This document shows positions 52,063 to 60,062 of a DNA stretch of 64,000 nt, one piece after another. The stretch comes from Haloglomus salinum (GTDB lineage Archaea > Halobacteriota > Halobacteria > Halobacteriales > Haloarculaceae): contig NZ_CP101153.1 in NCBI RefSeq assembly GCF_024298825.1, positions 2,418,001 to 2,482,000 on the forward strand. Reading direction: 5' to 3'. A model generated the notes under the pieces. That model was not told the DNA's origin. It saw nothing but the letters and a program-made list of their open reading frames with translations, and ran no database searches. Made by a program: the position numbers and the translations under genes. Every line of letters starts with the position of its first letter. Position 1 is the first letter of the stretch.

Positions 52063-52476
52063 CTATTCGCTGTCCTCGTCCGTGGGGACCTCGTCGCCGG
52101 ACATCGCGCCCGGCAGGAGCTCGCCGAGCGTCCACTCTTCGATGCCATCGCCCACGTCACAGAGCACCCGGAGGTCGTCGTCGCAGAGCTCGGCGAGCGT
52201 CTGCCGGCAGAGTCCACAGGGCGTGACGCCGTCGCGCTCCGCCGAGGAGACGGCGACGGCGTCGAACTCGCGGTGTCCTGCCGCGACGGCGGCACCGAGC
52301 GCGCCGCTCTCGGCGTGGATGGTGTTGGTGAACGTGACCATCTCGACGTTGCAGCCACGGAAGACTGTGCCGTCACGGGTACGGAGCGCAGCGCCCACGT
52401 CGTACCCCGAGTAGGGGGCGTACGCCCGGTCGCATGCCTCACGCGCCCGGGCAACGAGTTCGTCGTCGGTGGTCAT
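52063..52476 (-). CDS. cdd: Cytidine deaminase
   Basis: 137 residues. Zinc motifs 'TIHAESGALGAAVAAG' (H-A-E) and 'PCGLCRQTLAELCDD' (PC-x2-C) are intact, with 'YAPYSGYDVGAALRTRDGTV' and 'RGCNVEM'. It deaminates cytidine and deoxycytidine in pyrimidine salvage. A C-terminal acidic tail is typical of halophiles. The start is ATG 52476. Confidence 0.93.
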   Translation of the reverse strand: MTTDDELVARAREACDRAYAPYSGYDVGAALRTRDGTVFRGCNVEMVTFTNTIHAESGALGAAVAAGHREFDAVAVSSAERDGVTPCGLCRQTLAELCDDDLRVLCDVGDGIEEWTLGELLPGAMSGDEVPTDEDSE

Positions 52477-52679
52477 ACCGGCGTCTCGTCGGGGGACCGC
52501 TTCAACTGCACGGCGGCGGAAGAGCGGACCGACCGGTGAGAGAGAAAGAATCAACGAAATATGGAGATATGGGGATTCTACTCCATTCTTCCGACCAACA
52601 TGTGGTGTAGGCTGAAAACGTTCTCGGGCGACGGTCCCTGCGCCAGTCCGTAGGTATTACCCCCTCGGGCCCGAAGGGG

Positions 52680-53213
52680 GTGGTAGTGCCAGTCTCTCGA
52701 ACGTACCGGTGTCTGAACTGCATGGAAGGCACCGTCACCCGGTCGTACGATGTCTCCCACCTCACGCGGAGCTGCGATGTCTGCGGCGAGTTCGAGCGAC
52801 ACGTCAACCAGCGGGTGGTCGACCAGTACGAGGCGTTCGAGGCCGACCCACCCGAGGGGCTCGACTGGGCGGGCCTCGACCGGACGCGGAAGTTCGTCGT
52901 CGCCGAGCGGGTCGCCCGCCACGGTCGCTCCGTCGAATCGCTCGCGGGCGACCGGAGAGAGCCCGAGATCGAGTCCGACGAGGAGACGGCCCCCGACAAC
53001 GGGACGGCCGGCGAGCGTCCCCCGGCCGACGCGGCCGTCTCTGGTGAGTCGGCCGACGCGACGGACCCGGACAGCGAGGACGCCGGCGACGGGGAGGAAG
53101 CGGGGGAGGCGGACACGGCCCAGGAGGCGGAGCACGCGGAAACTGACCCGGACCCGGACGGCGACGGCGACGCGCCAGCCGGCCACGACTCGACGCCGAG
53201 CGGGAGCGATTGA
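52680..53213 (+). CDS. Zinc-ribbon protein with long acidic disordered tail
   Basis: 177 residues if it starts at GTG 52680 (GTG 52686 is also possible). Residues about 8-45 hold 'YRCLNCMEGTVTRSY' and 'RSCDVCGEFERHV', a four-cysteine zinc ribbon, then a short helical segment ('NQRVVDQYEAFEADPP'). The last 90 residues are Asp/Glu/Ala-rich and surely disordered. GGTATTACC about 26 bases upstream supports a leaderless start at 52680. It precedes srp54 by 63 bp. Function unknown. Confidence 0.72.
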   Translation: MVVPVSRTYRCLNCMEGTVTRSYDVSHLTRSCDVCGEFERHVNQRVVDQYEAFEADPPEGLDWAGLDRTRKFVVAERVARHGRSVESLAGDRREPEIESDEETAPDNGTAGERPPADAAVSGESADATDPDSEDAGDGEEAGEADTAQEAEHAETDPDPDGDGDAPAGHDSTPSGSD

Positions 53214-53276
53214 GCCCCGCCGCGAGCGCGGACGCCACGGAAAGCGTTTAGCGTCCCGACCGATTATCCCGTGTAA

Positions 53277-54671
53277 ATGGTACTCGACAATCTCGGCTCC
53301 TCGCTGCGCGGCTCCCTCGAGAAGCTCCGGGGGCAGTCCCGTCTGAGCGAGGAGGACGTCGAGGAGATCGTCAAGGAGATCCAGCGGGCGCTCATCCAGG
53401 CCGACGTCGACATCGCGCTGGTCCAGGCGCTGTCGGACGACATCAAGGAGCGCGCGCTGGAGGAGGAGCCACCCGCCGGCACCACGGCGCGCGACCACAT
53501 CCTCCGCATCGTCTACGAGGAACTGGTCGCACTCGTCGGCGACTCCACGGAGATTCCCCTCGAACCGCAGACCATCGTCCTCGCCGGCCTCCAGGGGTCG
53601 GGGAAGACCACGACGGCCGCGAAGATGGCGTGGTGGTTCTCGAAGAAGGGCCTGCGGCCGGCGGTCATCCAGACCGACACCTTCCGCCCGGGCGCGTACG
53701 ACCAGGCCAAGCAGATGACCGAGCGGGCGGAGGTCGACTTCTACGGCGACCCCGACGAGGAGGACCCCGTGAAGATCGCCCGAGACGGCCTCGAGAAGAC
53801 CCAGGACGCCGACGTCCGCATCGTCGACACCTCCGGTCGCTCCGGTCTGAACGAGGAACTCGTCGACGAACTGGAGGAGATCGAGGCCGAGGTCAACCCG
53901 GACCACAACCTGCTCGTGCTGGACGCCGCTATCGGCCAGGGCGCGAAGGACCAGGCGAAGGCGTTCGGCGACGCGGTCGGCATCGACGGCGTCGTCATCA
54001 CCAAACTGGACGGGACGGCGAAGGGTGGTGGCGCGCTCGCCGCGGTCGACCAGACGAACTCCACCATCGCCTTCCTCGGTACGGGGGAGGAGGTGCAGGA
54101 CATCGAGCGGTTCGAGCCGTCGGGGTTCATCTCTCGGCTGCTCGGGATGGGCGATCTGAAGCAGCTCACCGAACGCGTCGAGCGCGCGATGGAGGAGACG
54201 GGGGAGGAGGACGACGACTGGGACCCCGAGGACCTGATGGAGGGGGAGTTCACCCTCCACGACATGCGCAAGCAGATGAACGCGATGAACAAGATGGGCC
54301 CGCTCGACCAGGTGATGGACATGATTCCGGGGCTGGGCGGCGGGCTGATGGACCAGCTTCCCGACGACGCGATGGACGTCACCCAGGACCGGATGCGCAA
54401 CTTCGAGGTCGTGATGGACTCGATGACCGAGGAGGAACTCCAGCAGCCCCGCTCCATCGGCAAGTCGCAGGTCGAGCGCATCGCCCGCGGCTCCGGCCAG
54501 GGGGAGGAGGTCGTCCGCGAACTCCTCGAACAGCACAAGATGATGGCCCGGATGCTCAAGCAGTTCCAGGGGATGGGCGATGGCGACATGCAGCGGATGA
54601 TGAAGCAGATGCAGGGCGGCGGCGGTGGCGGCGGTGGCGGTATGGGCGGGATGGGGCCGTTCGGGGACTGA
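53277..54671 (+). CDS. srp54: Signal recognition particle 54 kDa protein (Ffh/SRP54)
   Basis: 464 residues. The N domain ('[20 protein letters not shown]') and G domain with '[15 protein letters not shown]' (G1), '[12 protein letters not shown]', '[12 protein letters not shown]' (G3, normally DTAGR) and '[13 protein letters not shown]' (G4) are followed by a methionine-rich M domain and a Gly-rich end ([16 protein letters not shown]). It targets membrane proteins together with 7S RNA. A GTTTAG box lies about 32 bases upstream. FtsY and 7S RNA are not seen nearby. Confidence 0.96.
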   Translation: MVLDNLGSSLRGSLEKLRGQSRLSEEDVEEIVKEIQRALIQADVDIALVQALSDDIKERALEEEPPAGTTARDHILRIVYEELVALVGDSTEIPLEPQTIVLAGLQGSGKTTTAAKMAWWFSKKGLRPAVIQTDTFRPGAYDQAKQMTERAEVDFYGDPDEEDPVKIARDGLEKTQDADVRIVDTSGRSGLNEELVDELEEIEAEVNPDHNLLVLDAAIGQGAKDQAKAFGDAVGIDGVVITKLDGTAKGGGALAAVDQTNSTIAFLGTGEEVQDIERFEPSGFISRLLGMGDLKQLTERVERAMEETGEEDDDWDPEDLMEGEFTLHDMRKQMNAMNKMGPLDQVMDMIPGLGGGLMDQLPDDAMDVTQDRMRNFEVVMDSMTEEELQQPRSIGKSQVERIARGSGQGEEVVRELLEQHKMMARMLKQFQGMGDGDMQRMMKQMQGGGGGGGGGMGGMGPFGD

Positions 54672-54683
54672 GCCCTACCGCGC

Positions 54684-56003
54684 TCAGTCCGCCTCGACCT
54701 CGTTCTCCTCGGTTCGGAGGCGTGCCAGCCGCGCGTCCACCCAGTCCGGCGTCTCGACCCGCTCGGCCGTCCGGGCAGCCGCGAGGCCGGCGAGCACGAG
54801 ACAGCCCCAGAGCCCGGGCTGGAACAGGAAGTACGCGGGACGGAGGGCCTCGAACGCCGGGACGTGGTGAGGGATGGTGTCCACGATGAACTTCAGCCCG
54901 TAGCTGTGGAACTGGAGGAGAAGGAGTCCGACCAGCGGGAGCGCCGGTCGGCCGCTCGGGTGGTCGAACTCGATAGCGAGCAGCACGACGACGGCCGGGA
55001 GGACGGCCGTGAAGTAGTACGTGTACACGAGCGGTGCGAGCAGGGGGATGCTCGCGACGCCCAGCGCGAACACCTCGCGGTCGGCGTCGGTCGCGAGCAT
55101 CGCGTAGCCCGCGACGACGGCGCTCCCGACGAGCCTGAGGGCGATACTCCCCGGGAGCCACGCCAGCGGCTTGTAGTACGGCGGGAGCCAGAGTGCCGGG
55201 TTCCGGGCGCCGCCGCCCGATTCGACGCCCCACGCCAGCACGTCGACGTAGAGCCGGTGGCTGTCGACACCGAAGACGGCCAGGGAGACGGCGAGCAGGA
55301 CGACGCCGGTGCCGATGGCGGCGGCGAACCGGCGCTTGCTCCGGAGGAGGTGGGCGCTGGCGGGGGCGAACGGGAGCTTCAGGAGCCCGACGCCGGCCGT
55401 CGCCGCGCCCGCGAGCGTCGCCCACGCGCCACGGAACCGCCGTCTGGCGGAGTCGTTCATCACGCCGGCGCCGGCGAGCGCGAGCAGGCCGCCGGTGACA
55501 CCGACGGTCTGGCCCATCTTCACGCCGAGCAGGAACGGCTGGAAGCCCAGCAGTGCGAGCAGGCCGAGGAGGCGCTCCGGGACCGAGAGTGACCGTCCCA
55601 GCGAGGCGACCAGCGCCTGCAGGCCGACCCACATGACTCCGACCGAGACGGCGCTCCAGACGAGTCGGGTCACGTCGGGTTCGAACAGCGCCACGAACGG
55701 GTAGAACAGCAGCACCGAGAACGGTGGGTAGAGGTAGCTCCCGTGGAAGCCACCGTTCTCGTTCCGGACGTAGAGCGGCTCGCCGGCCTGCCAGCGGTTG
55801 ACGGCGTTACCGTAGGCCCCGAAGTCCCAGAAACGAAACTGTGGGGCGATCTCGATGCCGCGGAGCCACCAGTCGACGGCGGGCCACGCCAGCAGTATCG
55901 CGAGCGTGGCGACGGCGAGCGCCGTCCAGCGCGGCCGTTCCCGGCGGCAGCGCTGGAGGGCCTGGAGGGCGGACATGCGCGAGGGGTAGGGGTATCTCGG
56001 CAT
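54684..56003 (-). CDS. GT87/DUF2029-like multi-helix membrane glycosyltransferase
   Basis: 439 residues, ATG at 56003 (a second ATG at 55976 is possible). About ten to twelve helices. The first external loop contains 'RFWDFGAYGNAVNRWQAGEP' and 'YLYPPFSVLLFYPF', the pattern of the polyprenyl-phosphate-mannose-using mannosyltransferase family GT87, where the Asp of 'FWDFGAY' is the catalytic candidate. 'NPALWLPPYYKPL' follows later. It may modify lipids or glycans on the outer face. It is divergent from the small secreted protein at 56067, with a shared TATA element. Confidence 0.78.
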   Translation of the reverse strand: MPRYPYPSRMSALQALQRCRRERPRWTALAVATLAILLAWPAVDWWLRGIEIAPQFRFWDFGAYGNAVNRWQAGEPLYVRNENGGFHGSYLYPPFSVLLFYPFVALFEPDVTRLVWSAVSVGVMWVGLQALVASLGRSLSVPERLLGLLALLGFQPFLLGVKMGQTVGVTGGLLALAGAGVMNDSARRRFRGAWATLAGAATAGVGLLKLPFAPASAHLLRSKRRFAAAIGTGVVLLAVSLAVFGVDSHRLYVDVLAWGVESGGGARNPALWLPPYYKPLAWLPGSIALRLVGSAVVAGYAMLATDADREVFALGVASIPLLAPLVYTYYFTAVLPAVVVLLAIEFDHPSGRPALPLVGLLLLQFHSYGLKFIVDTIPHHVPAFEALRPAYFLFQPGLWGCLVLAGLAAARTAERVETPDWVDARLARLRTEENEVEAD

Positions 56004-56037
56004 ATGTCTTGGGTCATTGCTCGGCGCCAAACGCTCG

Positions 56038-56047
56038 TTTATATATG
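56038..56047. promoter_or_regulatory. Shared bidirectional TATA element
   Basis: TTTATATATG reads as a TATA box on both strands (CATATATAAA on the other). It lies 20-29 bases before the ATG at 56067 and 35-44 before the ATG at 56003, so one short A/T island probably serves both divergent genes. The spacing would give a leaderless rightward transcript and a leftward transcript with a leader of roughly ten bases. Confidence 0.6.
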
Positions 56048-56066
56048 CCGGTGATGAAGAGAAAGC

Positions 56067-56561
56067 ATGGATTCCCGAATCGCTGTCCTCCTCGCCGGCC
56101 TCGTCGTCGGCGCCATCATCGGTGGCGTCGGCGTGCAGGCGGCCCAGCCTCCACAATCCGGTGTCAGTGTCCCCTCGATGGGAACGACCGCCGCGACCGG
56201 CTGTCTCACCGGTGACGAGCCCCGTGCGTGGGTCGGCCAGACCAGCGCCAACGCGGGCGAGTACCGCGCCGTCTACCTCCAGAACTACTCGTTCACCCAC
56301 GACACGCCCAACCTCGCCGTCCGCGGTGACCTCACCGACGCGGGCGACGGCCGGTGGGAACTCGCGCTGACGACCGACCCCGACACGCCGACGAAGGAGG
56401 CCCCCGAGGACTGCACGCCCCGGACCACGGTGAGCGCCTCGGCCGCGCTCCCGCCGGAGTTCGAGACGCTGCGGGTCACGCTCGACGGTGACGAGGTGGC
56501 GACGGTCCGGAACTCCGGGAACCAGCCGGCGTTCCGCTACCTGAACGACTCGGGGGACTGA
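56067..56561 (+). CDS. Small secreted or anchored protein, unknown function
   Basis: 164 residues. The N-terminus MDSRIAVLLAGLVVGAIIGG is a signal or anchor helix. The exported part contains two cysteines (GCLTGDEP and EDCTPRTT) that could form a disulfide, and a beta-rich region ('YRAVYLQNYSFTHDTPNLAV', 'WELALTTDPDTP', 'LRVTLDGDEVATV'). No family recognised. It is followed closely by another predicted lipoprotein. Confidence 0.68.
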   Translation: MDSRIAVLLAGLVVGAIIGGVGVQAAQPPQSGVSVPSMGTTAATGCLTGDEPRAWVGQTSANAGEYRAVYLQNYSFTHDTPNLAVRGDLTDAGDGRWELALTTDPDTPTKEAPEDCTPRTTVSASAALPPEFETLRVTLDGDEVATVRNSGNQPAFRYLNDSGD

Positions 56562-56595
56562 GCGGTTCACCAGGCTTTTAGTCGGCCAGTCCCCG

Positions 56596-57060
56596 GTGCC
56601 GGGCGTGCCATCGAGACGGGGACTGCTGGCGAGTGCCGGGGCGCTCGCGGCTGGGACGGGGTGTATGGGGCTGAATCCACTGGCCGAGCGCGAGCCGTTG
56701 CCGCGGCTGGGTCCCGTCAGGTTGTCGAACGCCGACGACGTTCCGCACGAACTGTCGGTCCGTATCCGGCGGGCCGGCGAGCAGGTGTACGCCGAGACGT
56801 TCGAACTGGAGACGGACGGCGAGGAAGGGACGTTCGGTGGGCTGGCCACCGTCGAATGTGGGCCCGGGTCCGAGCGCGGTCGCTATACGCTGTCGTTCGA
56901 AACCGAGACAGGAGAATCGGCGGACATCGAACTCGAACGTGGTGACGGCCCAGCGCTGTCGGTCCTGGCGGAGATACGTGGGGGTGGGGAGGTCGGTATC
57001 TTCAGCGGTGCCAACAGCTACGGGAATATGTGCGACGCTCCGACGCCGACGCCGGAGTAG
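56596..57060 (+). CDS. Small Tat-type lipoprotein, unknown function
   Basis: 154 residues from GTG 56596; a GTG at 56605 would also work. 'PSRRGLLASAGALAAGTGC' is a twin-arginine/lipobox signal. The domain 'PHELSVRIRRAGEQVYAETF' runs on through 'TVECGPGSERGRYTLSFETE' and resembles the short beta-sandwich lipoproteins common in haloarchaea, with 'MCDAP' near the end. Function unknown. It converges on msrA, nine bases away. Confidence 0.68.
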   Translation: MPGVPSRRGLLASAGALAAGTGCMGLNPLAEREPLPRLGPVRLSNADDVPHELSVRIRRAGEQVYAETFELETDGEEGTFGGLATVECGPGSERGRYTLSFETETGESADIELERGDGPALSVLAEIRGGGEVGIFSGANSYGNMCDAPTPTPE

Positions 57061-57069
57061 CCGAGCGCC

Positions 57070-57663
57070 CTACCGGAACAGCCGCCGCACCCGGTCGGCC
57101 AGCGACTCGCCTGATGCCGCCGGAACGCCCCCGTCCGCGCGCACCTTCGCCGAGAACTTCTCGCGGACCTTCTCGACCTTCGGCCGGACCTGCGCGGCGC
57201 AGTAGGGCTGGTTGGGGTTCTTCTCGAAGTAGTCCTGATGTTTCTCCTCGGCGCGATACCACTCGCCCAGGGGCTCGACCTCCGTGACGATACCCTCGTA
57301 GACGCCCTCCGTTTCGAGTGCGTCGATGAACCCCTCGACGAGTTCCTGCTGCTGGTCGTCGTGGTAGTAGACGGCCGAGCGGTACTGCGAGCCCACGTCC
57401 GGGCCCTCGCGGTCCTCCGTCGTCGGGTCGTGGATGGAGAAGAACACCTCCAGCAGTTCCTCGTACGTGATGACGTCGGAGTCGTACTCCACCTGTACGG
57501 CCTCGGCGTGGCCCGTGCTGCCCGAGCAGACCGCACGATAGCTGGGGTCCTCGGTGTGGCCGCCGGTGTAGCCGGATTCGGCGGCGTGGACGCCGTCGAG
57601 TTCCTTCATCGCCGCTTCGATGCACCAGAAGCACCCGCCCGCGAACGTCGCCGTCTCGGTCAT
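57070..57663 (-). CDS. msrA: Peptide methionine-S-sulfoxide reductase
   Basis: 197 residues. The catalytic motif GCFWC opens the protein ('TFAGGCFWCIEAAMKELDGV'). 'SGYTGGHTEDPSYRAVCSGS', 'HAEAVQVEYD', 'FFSIHDPTT' and 'GSQYRSAVYYH' are all present. It repairs oxidised methionine using thioredoxin. A CCTTATG box lies about 30 bases upstream of its ATG. The C-terminal 35 residues are basic and extra to the fold. Confidence 0.96.
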   Translation of the reverse strand: MTETATFAGGCFWCIEAAMKELDGVHAAESGYTGGHTEDPSYRAVCSGSTGHAEAVQVEYDSDVITYEELLEVFFSIHDPTTEDREGPDVGSQYRSAVYYHDDQQQELVEGFIDALETEGVYEGIVTEVEPLGEWYRAEEKHQDYFEKNPNQPYCAAQVRPKVEKVREKFSAKVRADGGVPAASGESLADRVRRLFR

Positions 57664-57752
57664 GGTCGTACTTGGTGTCGGAGGGGCATAAGGGTCCGCT
57701 CGGTGGGTGACACGGGGCGGAAAACGGCTCCTGTACCGACGAGTCTGGCGTC

Positions 57753-58389
57753 GAAGCCCTCGCGCTCTCTCTTGGTGACTCCTCTCCTGATGACTCTGAG
57801 GTCAATAGGGACGGCTACGAAGCCCTCGCGCTCTCGACCATCCGGGGCTCGCTGCGCTCCTCACCCGCTCCCTTCGGTCACTCGTTGCGGTGCTTACGTC
57901 GCCCGGGATGGGTCGAGAACGCTCGCTCTTCGATTCCGCCAGGAGAGCCGTTCCTCAGTCAGTTAGCCTGTACCTCATACCTCCCCAGCCGACTGCGGTG
58001 CTCACTTCGCTTCGCTCGTTGCGCTCCTCGTCCCTCGCGCGCTTAGAGGCGGCTGGCCCTGAGGGCACAGCCGCCAGCGCGCGCCCGGTCGACTGACGGG
58101 TATGCGCGACCCGCTACAGTCCACGGGCCGGGAGCGCGTGGTTCGCGGCTTGTCCGCGAACCCGTGCGACCTGGGGAAGGGCAGGGCCGCAGCGCCCGTG
58201 CCACGGTCCCCATCCCTGGTGGAATCGAAGGGCGAGCGCTCTGGACGAAGCACGACGACGCAAGCACCACAGCGAACGAGCGCAGCGAGTGAGCGAGGAG
58301 CGCAGCGAGGCGCGCGAGTCCAGAGCGCGAGGGCTTCGTAGGTGGTTCCGTTGTCGCTGTCCTGAGAGCGCGCGAGGGCTTCGTAGGTG
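57753..58389. repeat. Composite intergenic repeat element, copy C
   Basis: The 900-bp gap between msrA and 58562 has no credible gene. Two copies of GAAGCCCTCGCGCTCTC (57753, 57819) mark the left end and two copies of GCGAGGGCTTCGTAGGTG (58327-58344, 58372-58389) the right end, in inverted orientation. Inside, GCGGTGCTTACGTCGCC (57887-57903) and GCGACCTGGGGAAGGG (58166-58181) are identical to copy B. CCCTCGCGCGCTTAGAG (58032-58048) is the exact inverse of 9714-9730 in copy A, with further similarity over about 250 bp. A/T-rich sequence with putative operators follows. Confidence 0.82.
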
Positions 58390-58429
58390 CCTCGGAAGGG
58401 GCTGTCGCCTCGGCTGTAGGTCTGTTACT

Positions 58430-58483
58430 TTCCAAGCTGGAGTTTTAAACCAATAATGGCCGAATTATCCTTCCAATTTGGAG
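58430..58483. promoter_or_regulatory. Paired operator-like palindromes
   Basis: TTCCAAGCTGGAG (58430-58442) and TTCCAATTTGGAG (58471-58483) agree at 11 of 13 positions, are near-palindromic (TCCA/TGGA arms) and start 41 bp apart, about four helical turns. A half-site TTTGGA recurs at 58507. They lie in an A/T-rich island (with TTTTAAACCAATAA) 80-130 bp before the deaminase-like gene, so a dimeric regulator binding here is plausible. Confidence 0.45.
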
Positions 58484-58561
58484 ATACATAGGAAATATAG
58501 AGTTTATTTGGAAAATTCACATCCGCCACATTCACCCGCTCCACCCGAGAACCCCGCTCAC

Positions 58562-59899
58562 ATGACCACACCAGAGGCGGGAACCTACCGCATCACCGGT
58601 GGGCACGTTCTCCGACCCGATATGAGCGTCGAGCGGGCGGATGTCGTCGTCGACCGCGAGGCGGGCGTCATCGAGGCCGTCGGCGACCCATCCGAGGACG
58701 ACCTGCCCGACGCCGAGGCGACACTCGACGCCGAGGACTGTCTCGTGCTGCCCGGACTCGTCAACGCCCACACGCACGTCGCGATGACCCTCCTCCGGGG
58801 CTACGCCGACGACAAGCCACTCGACGCCTGGCTGCAGGAGGACATCTGGCCCGTCGAGGGCGTCCTCGAACCGGCGGACGTACGCGCCGGCGCCCAGCTC
58901 GGCGTGCTGGAGATGATCCGGTCCGGAACCACGGCGTTCGCGGACATGTACTTCCATATGGAGCAGGTCGCCGACGTGGTCGCGGAGGCGGGCCTCCGCG
59001 CGCGGCTGGGCCACGGCGTCGTCACCGTCGGGAAGGACGAGGAGGCAGCGCGGGCCGATTTCGAGGAGTCGCTGGACGTGGCGCGCGACCTGGATGGCGC
59101 CGCGGACGGCCGCGTCCGGACCGCGCTGATGCCCCACTCGCTGACGACGGTCGACGCCGACCTGCTCGACGAGTACGTCGCGAAGGCGCGCGAGGCCGGC
59201 GTCCCGGTCCACCTGCACGCCAACGAGACACGCGAGGAGGTCGAGCCCATCGTCGAGGCGCACGACCAGCGACCGCTGGCGTACGCCCACGAGCACGGCC
59301 TGCTCGATGGCACGGCGGGCGACTTCCTCGCGCACGGCGTCCACCTCGACGATGCCGAAATCGATCTGCTCGCGGAGACGGGCACGGGTGTGGTCCACTG
59401 CCCTGCCTCGAACATGAAGCTCGCGAGCGGGATGGCCCCGGTGCAGGACCTGCTGGACACGGGCGTCCCCGTGGCTCTGGGGACGGACGGCGCGGCCTCG
59501 AACAACGACCTCTCGATGTTCGACGAACTGCGCGACGCCGCGATGCTGGGCAAGCTCGCGGCCGACGATGCCAGTGCGGTCCCCGCCGAGGCTGCCGTCG
59601 AGATGGCGACCGCGGGCGGCGCCGAGGTGCTGGGGCTCCCCGGTGGACGGGTCGAACCGGGCGCGGCCGCCGACCTCGCCGTCGTCGACCTCGATGCGGC
59701 GCATCTCACGCCCCGGCACGACCTCGTGAGCCACCTCTCGTACGCGGCGAGCGCGAGCGACGTGCGCCACACGGTCTGCGACGGGCGCGTGCTGATGCGC
59801 GACCGCGAGGTGCTGACGCTCGATGCGGCGGCGACGAGACGTGCGGCCGAGCGCCGTGCTCGGGAGGCGGCCGACCGGGCCGAATCCGGCGGCGACTGA
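58562..59899 (+). CDS. Amidohydrolase, SAH/5'-methylthioadenosine deaminase type
   Basis: 445 residues from ATG 58562. Metal ligands: 'NAHTHVAMTLLRGYADD' (HxH), 'VHLHANETREEV' (His), 'LAHGVHLDD' (His) and 'ALGTDGAASNNDLSMFDELR' (Asp). 'LDAWLQEDIWPVE', 'GTTAFADMYFHME' and 'HCPASNMKLASG' are typical of the MtaD/DadD branch, which deaminates S-adenosylhomocysteine, methylthioadenosine and related adenosines. An SAH hydrolase-like gene lies 1.8 kb downstream on the same strand. Substrate choice is inferred from family. Confidence 0.88.
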   Translation: MTTPEAGTYRITGGHVLRPDMSVERADVVVDREAGVIEAVGDPSEDDLPDAEATLDAEDCLVLPGLVNAHTHVAMTLLRGYADDKPLDAWLQEDIWPVEGVLEPADVRAGAQLGVLEMIRSGTTAFADMYFHMEQVADVVAEAGLRARLGHGVVTVGKDEEAARADFEESLDVARDLDGAADGRVRTALMPHSLTTVDADLLDEYVAKAREAGVPVHLHANETREEVEPIVEAHDQRPLAYAHEHGLLDGTAGDFLAHGVHLDDAEIDLLAETGTGVVHCPASNMKLASGMAPVQDLLDTGVPVALGTDGAASNNDLSMFDELRDAAMLGKLAADDASAVPAEAAVEMATAGGAEVLGLPGGRVEPGAAADLAVVDLDAAHLTPRHDLVSHLSYAASASDVRHTVCDGRVLMRDREVLTLDAAATRRAAERRAREAADRAESGGD

Positions 59900-60062
59900 C
59901 GGGATCTCCGGCCGACACTCTTACCGATTTAGATGTGCTATTGAACAGTATGGGGGCCTCTGAGCCGCTCTCGGGCTGCTTGGTCTCCATCGTTTGAACG
60001 GCCTGAACGGTACGAACGTCGAACACGGTTTATGAAGGGATAGCCCCTCGACTGCGAGTGAG

